Shown here: positions 1-10,489 of the stretch, piece after piece
Position numbering within the stretch: the first letter of the stretch is position 1
Layout: each line of letters opens with the position of its first letter
Assembly (NCBI RefSeq): GCF_945859705.1
Contig: NC_079136.1
Location: 82,088,867 to 82,152,866, forward strand
Reading direction: 5' to 3'
DNA from: Episyrphus balteatus
Taxonomy: Eukaryota > Arthropoda > Insecta > Diptera > Syrphidae
DNA: 64,000 nt
Translations under genes and position numbers: made by a program
Notes under the pieces: generated by a model
Database searches by the model: none
Told to the model about the DNA's origin: nothing
The model's input: the letters and a program-made list of their open reading frames with translations, nothing else

Positions 1-1530
1 CCTCCCTATCTTTAGAATGTTGGTTTAACTCATTTGTGTCCTCAGTAGGAGTCTAAAATAATATTAGGTTATAACAGATATGCATACAAATTCTCTTACC
101 TCTTCGATGTTAGACGTAGATTGTCTTATACAGCAGTAAGATTTAAAAAAAAAAAAACAGCTGGTCGTAGCACCACAGCTTCGGTTCCTCCACGTCCTCA
201 ACTCATGCACCGCTCTTTTTGCTGCCCTCCACCCTCCGCAAATCTCTAAGAAATTCATTGCGGAGGGTGTGCAGCTTTCTTTTTACCGGTGCAAGTGTTA
301 TTTTGGGTTCGATCTTTCTTAGTGTGTTAAGGATTTCTTCGAACCCATCTGCTTTCTTAATTCTATTTATATAGTTGCCCACCCCAACTTATATATATAT
401 AAATGTTGCCTCATCTCATATGAGCTTATCAGCTCCAATGTCAAGGATTTGCTCCATGTAATGTCCTTTGACATATATATTTATCTTTTCTAAAATAATT
501 CTCTAAAAAACAAAAATTAATTGAAATTAATAAATATTAAACAAAATGTGGACTTACTGATACAAATTCCAGAAATTAGAAAAAAAATATCTTTAAAAAT
601 ATTGCACCAAAACAAAAACAAAAGATGGAAGGGAATATTGATAAAAGAAAAAGTGGAAAAAGAAACGTCAAAAAAGAGTCTCAGAATCGCGACCCACGAC
701 TCTTCGGTCGGATAATTTTTTGTTTCATCTTTTTTCTCTTTTGCACTCATTGTGTTTGAAAAGAGGCGCGCCTCTTGAGACTTCATGTAATAGCTGACTT
801 TGAGTTTCTATTATTGGTATATAGTCTGCCCTATTTTCTCTAGCGCTATGGCTTGTTGCTACCATTGATTGCGAATTTCTTCTTCAACAGGATCTTTAAT
901 ATTTTCGTTGTGATAAACTTCTGTTCAGACATAACTCGTTCTTGACCATAAGAAATAAAAGATTGCATTTGGAACACTTGTGTCAATAATTTGATAGTCA
1001 TGAGTATGTTTGTTATGACGGGAAATTAATAAGAAGATTTTCTTTTCATTTCAAAAGACCTTTATTAAATGGATTTTGATTTAAGACTCAACATTACTTT
1101 TTTAAAAAGACTGATCTTTGTCTTGGAATAGAATTACAGATTCTATGGTATGTTTATGCATAACATTTCCCTTCGTAAAAAATGAAAATTACATTTTTTA
1201 ACAAATTAATTTTCTTCAATCTCAAAATCATTGACCTTAAATACATTAGAATAAGGTCTTCTTAATACAGTTTTACTCTTATGATTATCATAATAATGAA
1301 CAATTTTTTCTTTTTGTATTATTGGTTGTTTAGTTTTCTTGTTAAAACAATTACGGAAAATGGTTATACCATTTCTTTCTATAAATCTTAATAAACATCA
1401 AACAATAATTACAATTATTATTATACCGCTTAGTCCAAATAAAACACCTTGTCTTGATTAAACTACACTTATATCTTTAGATTTATGATACATTGATTTG
1501 TTTTCTTTAATATGAGTATTCTACGTTAGT
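1..1530. other. AT-rich stretch, no gene recognised
   Basis: No open frame here resembles a known protein. The stretch is AT-rich with homopolymer runs. It contains a 16-bp perfect palindrome at 761-776 with a GGCGCGCC core. It is probably degraded repeat DNA. Confidence 0.5.
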
Positions 1531-1538
1531 GCTTTAAT

Positions 1539-1640
1539 GATCACGTTTGTTGTTGGTTAACCATGAGCTACCATGACTACGTTTGTTGTAAAAAATAGTG
1601 ATCACGTTCGTAGTTAAATGACTACGTTCATTGTTGATTT
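1539..1640. repeat. Short degenerate direct repeat, four copies
   Basis: A motif of the form GATCACGTT or GACTACGTT followed by a TTGTTGT-like tail starts at about 1539, 1574, 1600 and 1620. Spacing is irregular (35, 26 and 20 bp), so this is a cluster of related motifs rather than a strict tandem array. Function unknown. Confidence 0.4.
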
Positions 1641-1967
1641 ACCAGTTTTTTTTTTTTTAATTTTTGGTTGACTCGACTATTTCGTTTTTATTTAAACGGG
1701 TATTAATTGGATTTAATATAAATATCTTAAAGTTAATAATGAAGTAGTATGTACTAATTCATTCTTTTTATTTCAATACAATTGTAAAAACTGTTTAACA
1801 AAGCAAAATATGATGAACGTCCCGAACTTCCTCCAGAAATCCTTTTTGTGAAAATTCATTAAGATTTCGGTTTGATTTATTTCAACAATGTCCATTTGTG
1901 CGATGTCCTGCATCTTCACTTATAGCTTTGATCCACAGGAAACACAAAGACACGAGTGAATGGGAAG

Positions 1968-2073
1968 TAGGTTGTCCAGTCGGTCGAATGCGGTAAGGCA
2001 TGCTAGCTTTTGCAATTGGGCTATCTTTACGGACGGTTGGGTTCTTGCAAACGCCACTGGACTGCCGTACATC
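1968..2073. repeat. Dispersed repeat of about 105 bp, copy 1
   Basis: This segment resembles 18239-18347, and its last part resembles 30403-30434. It is more GC-rich than its surroundings. The copy at 18.3 kb supplies the stop codon of the densovirus-like ORF. It could be a SINE head or a transposon end, but I could not assign clear RNA polymerase III boxes. Confidence 0.45.
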
Positions 2074-2389
2074 TATATCATGCCTATTATGAATAATCAA
2101 AAACTAATCTGAATATAAAAGCTAATCAGCTGTTGGGTCATTGACCTTTCTTCTCTCATGCGAGATTATGATCTTGAGTATATTTCATTTAAATCTAGTT
2201 CAAACCGTAATCACTCAATATAAATATGATTTTACCGATATTATTTCTGTTTTAAGTTGGTTGGCACTCTTTTAAAGTTTTACTTTCTCAATTTGGTTCA
2301 CAAATGGGAGATAATGCTCTGATCCACTCATATGTTAATATCTCTTAACATGCATATTTTTTAATATAAATTAGATAAAAATAACTCAC

Positions 2390-3121
2390 CGGATTTTCTC
2401 CTCCTGTAAAGTTGGAGACTTTTTACTGGGACACGGTATGGGTATCTGTCGCATATTTTCAGTAGGTCGTCATATTTTATCCATCCATAGAAGTCGTCAA
2501 TAATTAAATTCTCATGTTGTTTGTAGCCGTCCCACCATTCTCCTCTTGGTTTGTAATATGTAGTAGATGGTTCTGTAGTCGCCTCCGCCGTTGCAGCTTT
2601 GCGTGATTTTCCAGTTCCTGGGGCACCCCAATAGTAGTTAACGTTAGTCTTCCAAGTTCTTGGAGTAATAGGGGAAACTTTTTTAATATACTCGCGAATT
2701 CCGCGGTAAAATTTAATATATGCTCTTGGACATTATTTAGCAATTGATGACTCATCAATATCTCCATTCTGTATAATACGAACAACCTCTTCGATGTCGT
2801 TTCTAGCTCCTTGAGTAGTTTTTTTTTCCACAAGACCAGGTATTTCCGTCTTTGCTGCAAATAATCTTCATTCGCAGAGTCGTTTCCTTTAGCCAGTTCA
2901 ATATGCCCCCGATTTCCAAGTATTTGTTTAATGTTATGAAATCGGGCCGGTTTTCTGAGATTAACATATCCCTGCAAATGTGGTGTTCCATTTTCAGCAC
3001 CCACCTCTCTACCAATAATAGCGTATTTACAAAGCGTTGATAATACATTCTGGAGATTTTGATATTCTTCTTCTGTGTAATTGTTTAAAGTAAATGCGTA
3101 CCGTCTCGCTTCTTTATTCAT
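2390..3121 (-). pseudogene. Endogenous circovirus-like Rep (CRESS-DNA virus), frameshifted
   Basis: This is an integrated copy of a replication initiator gene of a circular ssDNA virus (circovirus-like). The frame from the ATG at 3121 begins with the HUH endonuclease domain: motif I reads FTLNNY near residue 10 and motif II reads PHLQGYVNL near residue 47. The third catalytic motif (tyrosine with CSK) is split by a frameshift near 2870, where homology passes to another frame. The superfamily 3 helicase lies further downstream, at about 2400-2640 in a different frame, with Walker A GAPGTGKS and Walker B LIIDDFYGW. Homology stops near 2390 at AT-rich DNA. Such Reps are normally about 280-300 aa, so both domains are present but the frame is broken at least twice. 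No capsid gene is adjacent. It is a fossil, not a functional gene. Confidence 0.85.
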
Positions 3122-3129
3122 TGTGTGAA

Positions 3130-4600
3130 TTATGGCTGTCGCATTTTATATTTATAGTGTAAAAAATCCTACTTGCATTTTCTGCAGTTATAACATATAT
3201 GTAACTATGCATGAATGTTGTTTGTATCTCGTATTCTTGTACCTTCTTGTACTTTCCTTCAAAAAAACACCACTTTTTGTTCTTTAACAGTTTTTTATGC
3301 TCTACAAAATTACCTTATCAAAAAAAAAAAAGAAAGAGCAGTTAATTCTTTATATAAATAAAAAAGAAATAAAAACACATTCATGATGCATCAGCAAACA
3401 AAAAAAAACCCAAATCCTTCCACCAAATTTGCGCCACATTGGGCGCCAATTGTAGCACTTTTTCTGAACTTGTATTATAGGGAGGATACTGTAGTATGTG
3501 GCCGGTCCGTCCTTCTCGGTATCTCACATTCAAGTGTTTTCTTATTTCATGGATTTCGTGGTTGATGCAAACATAGAATATGTAGAATGTAATTAACCGG
3601 CGTTGCCAGGTACTCGCATAAAATTACATTAATCATAGAATGCTATTTGGCTAGATACTACAGATACAGCTGTTTATGATCCCCCAAGCATTATCTTTCA
3701 AAAACTCAAAACCGCGGATTAAAATTTTATTCGGGCGCAAAACTATCAAATTCACTATAGCTAATAGGGCTATTACCCTAGAAAGTTGTTCGTCTACCAA
3801 AGATCGAATTACAAAGAAAAAAAAAAAAAAAAAAATACACCTAATATATTTACCTATATATAAGCTCTTAAATCTGTTTACGATGGCAAAAATAAACTTC
3901 TTCCTTTTTTTGAATTTTGAAAATTTAAGAAAAGCAATTTATAAAAGGTTATTTATATCGAAGTTGCCTGATTTCGACGTTATATCCTCATCTGAATTTA
4001 TTTTAAGTATAAAAGTAAGTAAAACACTTTGTTATTATGTTTACTGTCAGTCTACGACTATTATTCGCTTTTTTGTGTCGAAAGATCCGACATTCGTTTC
4101 ACAATTGTTTCGCAAGCTGTTTCGACAGCGACCCGAACGGCTGAAGCTATGGCATTCGCGAGTTCAGACATTTTTAATTTTTTTTTTTACTAAACAAAAA
4201 CAAATTTTATTCTAAGCGCAGTCACAATCACGTAAATTTGATTTACAGAGAAAAAAAAAAGTTCGCTTAAGATAGAAATTTATAAACAAAACTTAAATTT
4301 ATAGGTATACTCTTACAATATGAAAAGTTGTAACACCATCTCTCGATTTGTTGCTGTGGATTTCCTCTATATCGTTTATTTGCGTTTTTGTAAATAAATT
4401 GCTCTAGTATCTTTATATAAAGATTTGTGTAGCTTACAATACTTCGCAAGAATACGTTGAGCGCCAGTAAGTAAAACACTTTGTTATTATATTTACTGTC
4501 AGTCTACGACTGTTTCTTTATTTAGTTTTTATTTTTCTCTAACCCTAAACTACTTATTCGCTAATTTCAATATTCTGCATTAAAAGTGCTGTTGTTTTAT
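3130..4600. other. No gene recognised; contains a 50-bp direct repeat
   Basis: AT-rich DNA. The largest open frame (3676-4215, plus, 179 codons) runs through poly-A and poly-T tracts and resembles nothing I know. A segment of about 50 bp at 4012-4062 recurs at 4463-4514 with few differences, which suggests a remnant of a duplicated or terminally repeated element. Confidence 0.4.
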
Positions 4601-4604
4601 TTTC

Positions 4605-4920
4605 CCTCAAAGTTATTGACATTTCTTGATATGAAGTTTTCCTTAACTCTTTTATACTTGTGGCAAAGCAATCTCTATATTTATTTATCAGAGCCAATAG
4701 TTGATGCTGTTGCTCATTTGATTGTTCAATCTATGCCCTTTAGAAGGACCGTTTGAATTTTCTTCAATTTAGGGGTAAAACTGAAGTACTCTGTGGTGAC
4801 TTCTTTTAGTAAAAATCTAATTTTTCTATGATTGTTCACTGTGTGGCAGTGAATCGCATGTCTACTATTACTAAGTCTATATAAAAATTTTCGCCAATGG
4901 CCGATTTTCATAGTTTTATA
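4605..4920 (-). pseudogene. Non-LTR retrotransposon ORF1 fragment, outlying copy
   Basis: Minus-strand frame 4911-4726 repeats the segment found twice at 5470-5910. It carries the same pattern of a HAI-CHTV stretch followed by an RxLLKE-TTEYFSF stretch. A short flank at 4605-4640 also matches 5308-5345, so a piece of the 5.3-5.9 kb locus was copied here. The pattern resembles the region before the zinc knuckles in Jockey-type LINE ORF1 proteins (PRE_C2HC). The assignment to Jockey is from memory of the family. Confidence 0.5.
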
Positions 4921-5034
4921 GTGTCTAACGAGCCAACGACAGAAATGAGTTCATTGACCCTTGCATACAATAGATTTAAATTAAAATTTGCACAATCAGA
5001 GCATCGATAACAGATGTTAGCGTTATGTTGAATA

Positions 5035-5329
5035 ATTTCTTTCTGAGTATCCTCTGATATTTTGGTACAGAGTTTATGAAAGGTCTTTCGGGTATTGCTC
5101 TTTGACGGTTATTGCGTTTAAGGAGCAGAAATCAATACACATCCTGGATTCGGCATTTTTCTTTCGAACTAACAGAACTGGACTGGAAAACGTCGAAGTG
5201 TATTCTCTGACCGACCGAATCATTCTCAACAAGTTCATCTACAATTTTCCGTAGTTTTGATCGTTCGTGAAAGGACATTCGATATGATTTGTAACTGATG
5301 GTTTTATTTTCCCTTAAAGTAATTGACAT
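5035..5329 (-). pseudogene. Ty3/gypsy reverse transcriptase fragment
   Basis: The minus-strand frame contains YRMSFHERSKLRKIVDELVE, which matches the start of the reverse transcriptase domain in Ty3/gypsy Pol. After a frameshift near 5215 another frame continues with FSSPVLLV and then RMCIDF, the usual next RT blocks. The catalytic YxDD block is missing. It lies immediately downstream, same strand, of the LINE ORF1-like duplication, with which it shares a continuous frame by chance or recombination. Nonfunctional remnant. Confidence 0.7.
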
Positions 5330-5469
5330 TTCTTGAGATGAAGTTGATCAATCGGGGATGCTTTTTTTTTTTCTTTTTTGATTGACCGTCTGTGGAAAGT
5401 CGGTTGGAATTGCTTGACGCTGATGATCTCGATATCAGCGCTCGCTTTGCGGCAGAGCTTATCACAGAG

Positions 5470-5910
5470 CGTCTGGAGTTCCGTGAAAGAATCTATACCC
5501 TTTGGAAGGACCGTTTGGATTTTCTCCAACTTAGGGATAAAACTGAAGTACTCAGTAGTGGCTTCTTTTAATAATATTCTAATTTTTGTATGATCCTCCA
5601 CTGTGTGGCAGTAGATCGCATGTGTATTATTACTTAAACGTTTAATAAAAAAGTTTTCGCCTAAGGCCGACTTACATAATTTTATGGTGCCTTCTAGCTC
5701 CATTTTGTATACATTTATGGTAAAACTGAAGTACTCAGTAGTGGCTTCTTTCAATAATATTCTAATTTTTTTATGATCCTCCACTGTGTGGCAGTAGATC
5801 GCATGTCTATTATTACTTAAACGTTTACTAAAAAAGTTTTCGCCTAAGGCCGACTTACATAATTTTATGGTGTCTTCTAGCTCCATTTTGTATACATTTA
5901 TGGGTGGCAC
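5470..5910 (-). pseudogene. LINE ORF1-like fragment with internal tandem duplication
   Basis: A 198-codon minus-strand frame (5910-5314) contains a segment of about 190 bp twice in a row, at about 5905-5715 and 5715-5525. Each copy encodes a KLCKSALGENFF stretch, a HAIYCHTVEDH stretch and a TTEYFSF stretch. The second copy continues into PKLEKIQTVLPKGID, similar to the PRE_C2HC region of LINE ORF1/gag proteins. The copies differ by only a few residues, so the duplication is fairly recent. Neither zinc knuckles nor a LINE Pol follow. Confidence 0.55.
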
Positions 5911-5929
5911 GTTTTCCTTCCCACTTTTC

Positions 5930-6750
5930 CCTTGGTCTGCTCTTTGAAAATGGTTCCAAACATACTAGGCAATAGAACTCCTGGTCTTCTGAACTTGAAG
6001 ATTCTTGTGGGGTTTTATTGTGTTTAGTTTTCGTTTTCGTAGTTTTTATTTGGGTTCTTAACTTCGCACAATGTTTTTGTTAACTTTCCTAGTTTTTTGT
6101 TTCTTCAAAAAACAAACAAAACAAAAACACTTTAATTTTTTTTAACAGTTTATAAATTATCAGTTTATGAATTAATCAATTCTACTGCCTTTCTGTGTGA
6201 GTTGATTCAACTGGTGTTCTAGAGTCCGCATGTCTCTTTTATCTGCGTACTGCAGAGAGAGACATTGCTTCAACTCACCCTAGTCTCCGTCGAGGATATT
6301 ATACAACAATAGAGCGCTATCGGCCGAGCCCCTTACCTTTCCACGAATGTGCTAAAGGATTGCTCGATAGATAGGCTTGGTTTTCACTATTTCAAAATGC
6401 CCTCAACACACAGCATGTATCCACGACGCATACTGAGTAGTATTTCCATCAAATATTTGGAGTTCCTTTACACTGTCGGGTAGACGACTGATAAAGAATA
6501 TCGACGGTGTAGCCTCACTTTATATTGAGGTTCCAGCAATTTTGTATATCTTTAAAATCTTTTACACGAATGCACCTTTTTCAAATATCTTCTATTCTTA
6601 CAATTTTTTTTTTATGTAGGCACCAGCACCTTTTCACTTCTGCATGTACATAAATGTCACTTACACAAGTTCTTTCATTTCTGTTTTTTTTTTTTTCAAA
6701 TTTTTCTGTGGCTGCTGCTGGTGTCCTCTTCCTTGATGCTGATCATACAG
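5930..6750. other. No gene recognised
   Basis: AT-rich. A slightly GC-richer part at about 6190-6480 contains an imperfect inverted pair around GTGAGTTGATTCAA and TTGCTTCAACTCAC (about 6196-6280). It may be an LTR or transposon end, but it cannot be assigned. Confidence 0.35.
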
Positions 6751-6751
6751 G

Positions 6752-7010
6752 TTGAACAATTAAGTTGAAAGTTGACGGTCAACCCGGGATATCTTTATGT
6801 TTCTTTTCTATTATAAAAGATAGATTTGATCCTGGTTTCTGCGTTACATAATTAACGGTGGCGAAATAAGATAAATTCACGATAATTCTAATTGTACCAA
6901 CTTGTACTTATATCTTTTACTTTCGTTTGTAGGTAGATACTATAAAATCGAATTTGAATTTGAAATGGCCGAATAAAATACCATACAAAACGAGCGAAAA
7001 CGATGAGATT
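6752..7010. repeat. Dispersed repeat, copy 1 (other copy 32066-32268)
   Basis: The segment shares long near-identical stretches with 32066-32268, including GACGGTCAACCCGGGAT, TTGTACCAACTTGTAC and GAAATGGCCGAATAAA. The 32-kb copy is internally shorter. The length and lack of coding suggest an LTR or untranslated region of a retroelement. The family is not identified. Confidence 0.6.
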
Positions 7011-7367
7011 TTTTAACCAACGAAGTAAAAAGAAAAGACAATGATTTCCCCTTAGGGTTTTGATACAAGAAGAGGTTTTATTTCATTTAAAAGCTTCTAT
7101 TTATACATATAATTTTCTAGTAGTTTTTGAGAGAGTAGTTACGTTAATTTTACAAATGAAGGAGCAAAGCTCCAGTCACCTTCCACGTCAACCTGACAAA
7201 GCTCACACTTTTTCTTATTTTTTGGTTTGTTTAGTTTTGAGCACATTTTCCGCTGGAAATTTCCTCGATGAATTTCAAATGGAGCGTATCCTTAACTACA
7301 CAATATTTTGTAGTTGGGCCAGCTTTCCCACAATCCATTTTATTCGACAGCTCAGAAAAAAAGCGTT

Positions 7368-7903
7368 TTTACTTTTTTTAGGGCACAAATATTGTACTTA
7401 ATATCAGATATTATTCCATAAGCTCCGATATTTTTTTTTTACGGTTTGTAATTGTTTTCGTTCCGCGAGTTAAGCGAGAATTTGCTTCTGTTACCGCGTA
7501 ATCATCTAATGTAAACAACGAATATTCCTCCTCTTCAAAAAACATGATGTTATATGGTTAGTGTTCGTAATCGACTGTGCTCGTCGGTAACAACGAAATT
7601 TCCTTTTATAGAAGCCCTAGTAGAAGTATCCCAAATCCCCACTCAATCTTAAAAACCTGATGAAACATATTGTTTTCTATTTTCTTTAAAAATATTTTCG
7701 TATTCATTCTTTTTTAGAGCACAAATATTGTACTTAATATCTTCCATAAGCTCCGATATTTTTGTGGTTGGTTTGTAATTGTTTTCGTTCCGCGAGTTAA
7801 GCGAGTTTGCTTCTGTTACTGCGTAATCATCTAATGTAAACAACGAATATTCCTCCTCTTCAATAATGTAGTTGCTTCTGGATAACTCTTTCTTTACTCG
7901 CAC
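7368..7903 (-). repeat. Direct duplication of about 165 bp with an acidic unrecognised ORF
   Basis: 7368-7550 recurs at 7706-7870 with small indels. The downstream copy lies in a minus-strand frame (7903-7649, 84 codons) that is rich in Glu, Asn and Lys and opens with MRVKKELSRSNYI. The first copy is shifted out of frame by a poly-T tract. The protein is not recognised. Its position amid transposon debris makes it a probable mobile-element remnant. Confidence 0.4.
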
Positions 7904-8399
7904 TGACTGCTTTTTTTTTCCTTCGCCTTTTGAGGCTCGATGTATCGAAATCGAGATTTGTCCTAAGGATTTGATAAATTAATTCCTAGTTCTAATACTT
8001 TAAAATGAATGAAGAACAACTCACCGATAACAATGAATCTGATTAGTTTTTTTTTTCTTTCAAGGTTTTTTTTTAGCGATTTGAAGAAAGAACTAATCGA
8101 TAGTGTATGTATGTATGTATGAGATTAAAAATTCTTATAGTAAAACTGCACTCGAAGACGATTTCTTTCAGATAGAAATATTGATCGCGGTGGAAACACC
8201 ACGATGCTTAGGGATGGGTTTCAAATATCTGCTTTGATTGTGTAGTGTGCACTTTGAAATAAGATCAGCTGGGCCGACGAATAAAACGCACTGAAGTCAG
8301 TAAAACCATCTAAATATAATAATATGGGAAATTTTGTTCCATTTTTCACCAAAACTAAGATATAGAATGTTTTTAAAGTATTTAAAAACCACAACCACT

Positions 8400-9060
8400 T
8401 TCGCCTGTTTAAATGCCTCAGTCAGGAATCGAATTCCCAACTTCAGCAGGAATTCTTAAATAAGGATAGATTATCGTAGGAGGGTTCACGATTCCTGAGG
8501 TCGAAAATGTGAACATCACAGTAAGATTCTCTTTGTCTATTTCATAAACGTTTTTTACTTCCTTTGGAGCTAAAACTTTACTCTTTTTTGGATGGAGAAA
8601 GATATTGGTTTCATCCCCATTAAATACTCGACTTGGATCCTCCAAAATATCTGTATTCCCGGTTCTTAAAAGGTAGTCCTCAATTTGCCTTAACCATCAC
8701 TCTCGGATATCATTTTCGGAAACTGTCGAAGATGTTTTAGAAAACTTCTGTACCACGTTTCCCCTGAGGTATAGTTTTTGAAAGGGGTTTTTGTTAGAGT
8801 TTTTTTCAGAAACTCAATCACACTATTTTGAATGTCTTCTTTTCGTCTTGAAAAACCTCTTTCGTGGTAATCCAATTAAGAATTTGTAGCTCTTCCTCAG
8901 CGGTCAAAACGATTTCGAATTCTTCCTTTTGACCAGTTTATTAAAGTTGTGCGTGGAACGTTAAATGCTGATGTCATTTTTTTTTTTGACATTCCGTCTT
9001 CAACTGCATTTATGCATTTTGCAGATCTTCTTTTTTGTATTGCTTCGGTTTTGGCATTTT
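8400..9060 (-). pseudogene. pogo/Tigger-like transposase remnant (Tc1/mariner superfamily)
   Basis: Read from 9060 downward, the minus strand gives a psq-type helix-turn-helix start (about 9057-8950), then a linker with VIEFLKKTLTKTPF (8875-8690). The first catalytic block follows: RVFNGDETN and KKSKVLAPKEVKNVYE (8645-8560), then LTVMFTFSTSGIVNPPTIIYPY. This order and wording match insect pogo-like DDE transposases, with the Asp of NGDETN being the first catalytic residue candidate. Stops and frameshifts separate the three parts, and the rest of the DDE domain is absent downstream of 8400. Terminal repeats were not found. Confidence 0.75.
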
Positions 9061-9156
9061 TAAATAATAGCCTGAAATGATGACGAGCAGTAAAGTACTT
9101 GAAAATATGACGATGTTATAAGTCCACAACTGTCTCTTATAAAAACTTACCGAGTT

Positions 9157-9617
9157 TCAGAGAAACGGCGTAGGGAGGCACTGCTGAAGGTCAAATGCAT
9201 AAACCTTCATTTCGGGATTCCTTTTGGCCAGCATTTTGCCTTCCTTTTTGATTTCGTACGCTAAGTCCTTCATAGCATGATGTTGATTCAATTCGCTTTG
9301 AAGGATTTCGAGATCCTGGGCTCCATCATGTTTTGCTGCTTCAATTTTTATTTTGAAAGCACGTATCAACTCTGGGTTTCTTGAATTTTATGTTCATGCC
9401 TACCACAAAAACAAAATAAGTATAAACATTTAAATAAATTTAAAAAATTGTGTATAATGACAATGTCGGATTTTGTGTACGGAATAGATTGTATATAATA
9501 GTCTATAAAATCGGCATGAAAATATTTGCACCTTGTATCACGCCTCGAGTAGTGACTTTCGTAAGCCGGGAAGCTATTGATATGAGCTTTAATTGCTTCA
9601 ACCATTTGTTCAGACAT
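9157..9617 (-). pseudogene. Transposon-derived protein fragment of unassigned family
   Basis: Two minus-strand frames (9617-9400 and 9369-9157) carry HINSFPAYESHYSRRDT and later KMLAKRNPEMKVYAFDLQQC. I recall both blocks, in this order, from uncharacterised repetitive proteins of insects and other animals, in which the Phe-Asp-Leu-Gln block may hold a catalytic acid. I cannot name the superfamily. The middle (AT-rich, near 9400) is degraded. It lies directly upstream, same strand, of the pogo-like remnant, but no evidence links them. Confidence 0.4.
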
Positions 9618-9733
9618 TTAATTGCTTCCACCACCAGAACCTCGATTATCCTTAAAAGCAATATGCGGCTGTTCCATTTTTTTTTTTTGCAACAGTTAGG
9701 TAGGTAGGTAGAGATGGCGGTCATAAGCAGCCT

Positions 9734-9940
9734 AGCTTGATGACCCAAATAGCGCAAAATGCGCCGTTTTGATACCAAAACTTGTGAAACCTGTGAGTTA
9801 TAAATGGGTTAATTGGAATAAAGTGATTTCAATCGTATGTATTGAAATCACTTTATTCCAATTAACCCATTTATAACTCACAGGTTTCACAAGTTTTGGT
9901 ATCAAAACGGCGCATTTTGCGCTATTTGGGTCATCAAGCT
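9734..9940. repeat. Perfect palindrome, 100-bp arms and 7-nt spacer
   Basis: 9734-9833 and 9841-9940 are exact reverse complements as read, separated by CGTATGT (9834-9840). The right arm is part of the degraded LINE 3' coding region (10120-9840, minus), so the left arm is probably the copy. Perfect identity implies a very recent event or an assembly or cloning fold-back artefact. Confidence 0.9.
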
Positions 9941-10120
9941 TTGCTGCGTGTTCTCCTATCGGCCAATGTCCCGTACATACCGCAACGATCCTGTTAATTT
10001 CTTTTCTGGGTCTAGAGATTAGGTCATATGTTTTGGATTTATTATAGGTGGGCCAGATTTTTCTGGATATGACGCAGCTAGTCAAGTTGTGCCACCTATT
10101 GTTGGCTCTTGCTAGGTATT
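9941..10120 (-). pseudogene. LINE Pol 3' fragment, downstream of the piggyBac insertion
   Basis: The minus-strand frame contains RWHNLTSCVISRKIWPTY and NRIVAVCTGHWPIGEHAAKL. These match the region between RNase H and the terminal zinc knuckle of LINEs whose Pol ends in an RNase H domain (I/R1/Jockey-like clades). It is the continuation of the RNase H fragment at 12561-12785, which ends exactly at the TTAA on the other side of the piggyBac element. The terminal cysteine knuckle is replaced by the palindrome at 9734-9940. Confidence 0.7.
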
Positions 10121-10164
10121 TTAACCCTGGATGGTTATCCTTATTTAACACACACTAAGGTTAT

Positions 10165-10185
10165 GCTTCGTCGAATCGACGAAGC
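10165..10185. repeat. Subterminal palindrome of the piggyBac element, left
   Basis: Nine-bp arms GCTTCGTCG and CGACGAAGC around AAT. A related palindrome with seven-bp arms sits at the other end (12524-12540), touching the right terminal repeat. A third TTCGTCG...GACGAA-like copy is at 12349-12366. These are candidate transposase binding sites, by analogy with subterminal repeats in other piggyBac elements. Confidence 0.6.
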
Positions 10186-10489
10186 CCACTTTAAAACCTG
10201 CGTACTCCGGACTTTGACTTACCTTTGACCTGAAATTTTTAAATAGGACACTTAGGCATATTTCAAAAAGTATAAACTATATTTATTTCAGATATCGACT
10301 TTTTTTGGGCTTAAAATTAAAATTAAACTATATCACTTCATTTTGTTACATTAACAGCCATTGGTTAAAAAAAAAAATAAAAAAAAAAAACAATAAATTA
10401 AAAGCACCTTCAAAATTATTACATAAATAAATAGTATATATCCATATCAACTAAATAAACAAAAAAAAATAAATAAAAAAAAATTTTAT

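Noticed and set aside
761..776. 16-bp palindrome with GGCGCGCC as a regulatory site
   Set aside because: Single occurrence, no associated gene or promoter elements.
3676..4215. 179-codon plus-strand ORF
   Set aside because: Low complexity, runs through poly-A and poly-T, no recognisable domain, and lies in repeat debris.
7060..7401. 113-codon plus-strand ORF
   Set aside because: No homology recognised. It overlaps the start of the 165-bp duplication, whose coding signal is on the other strand.
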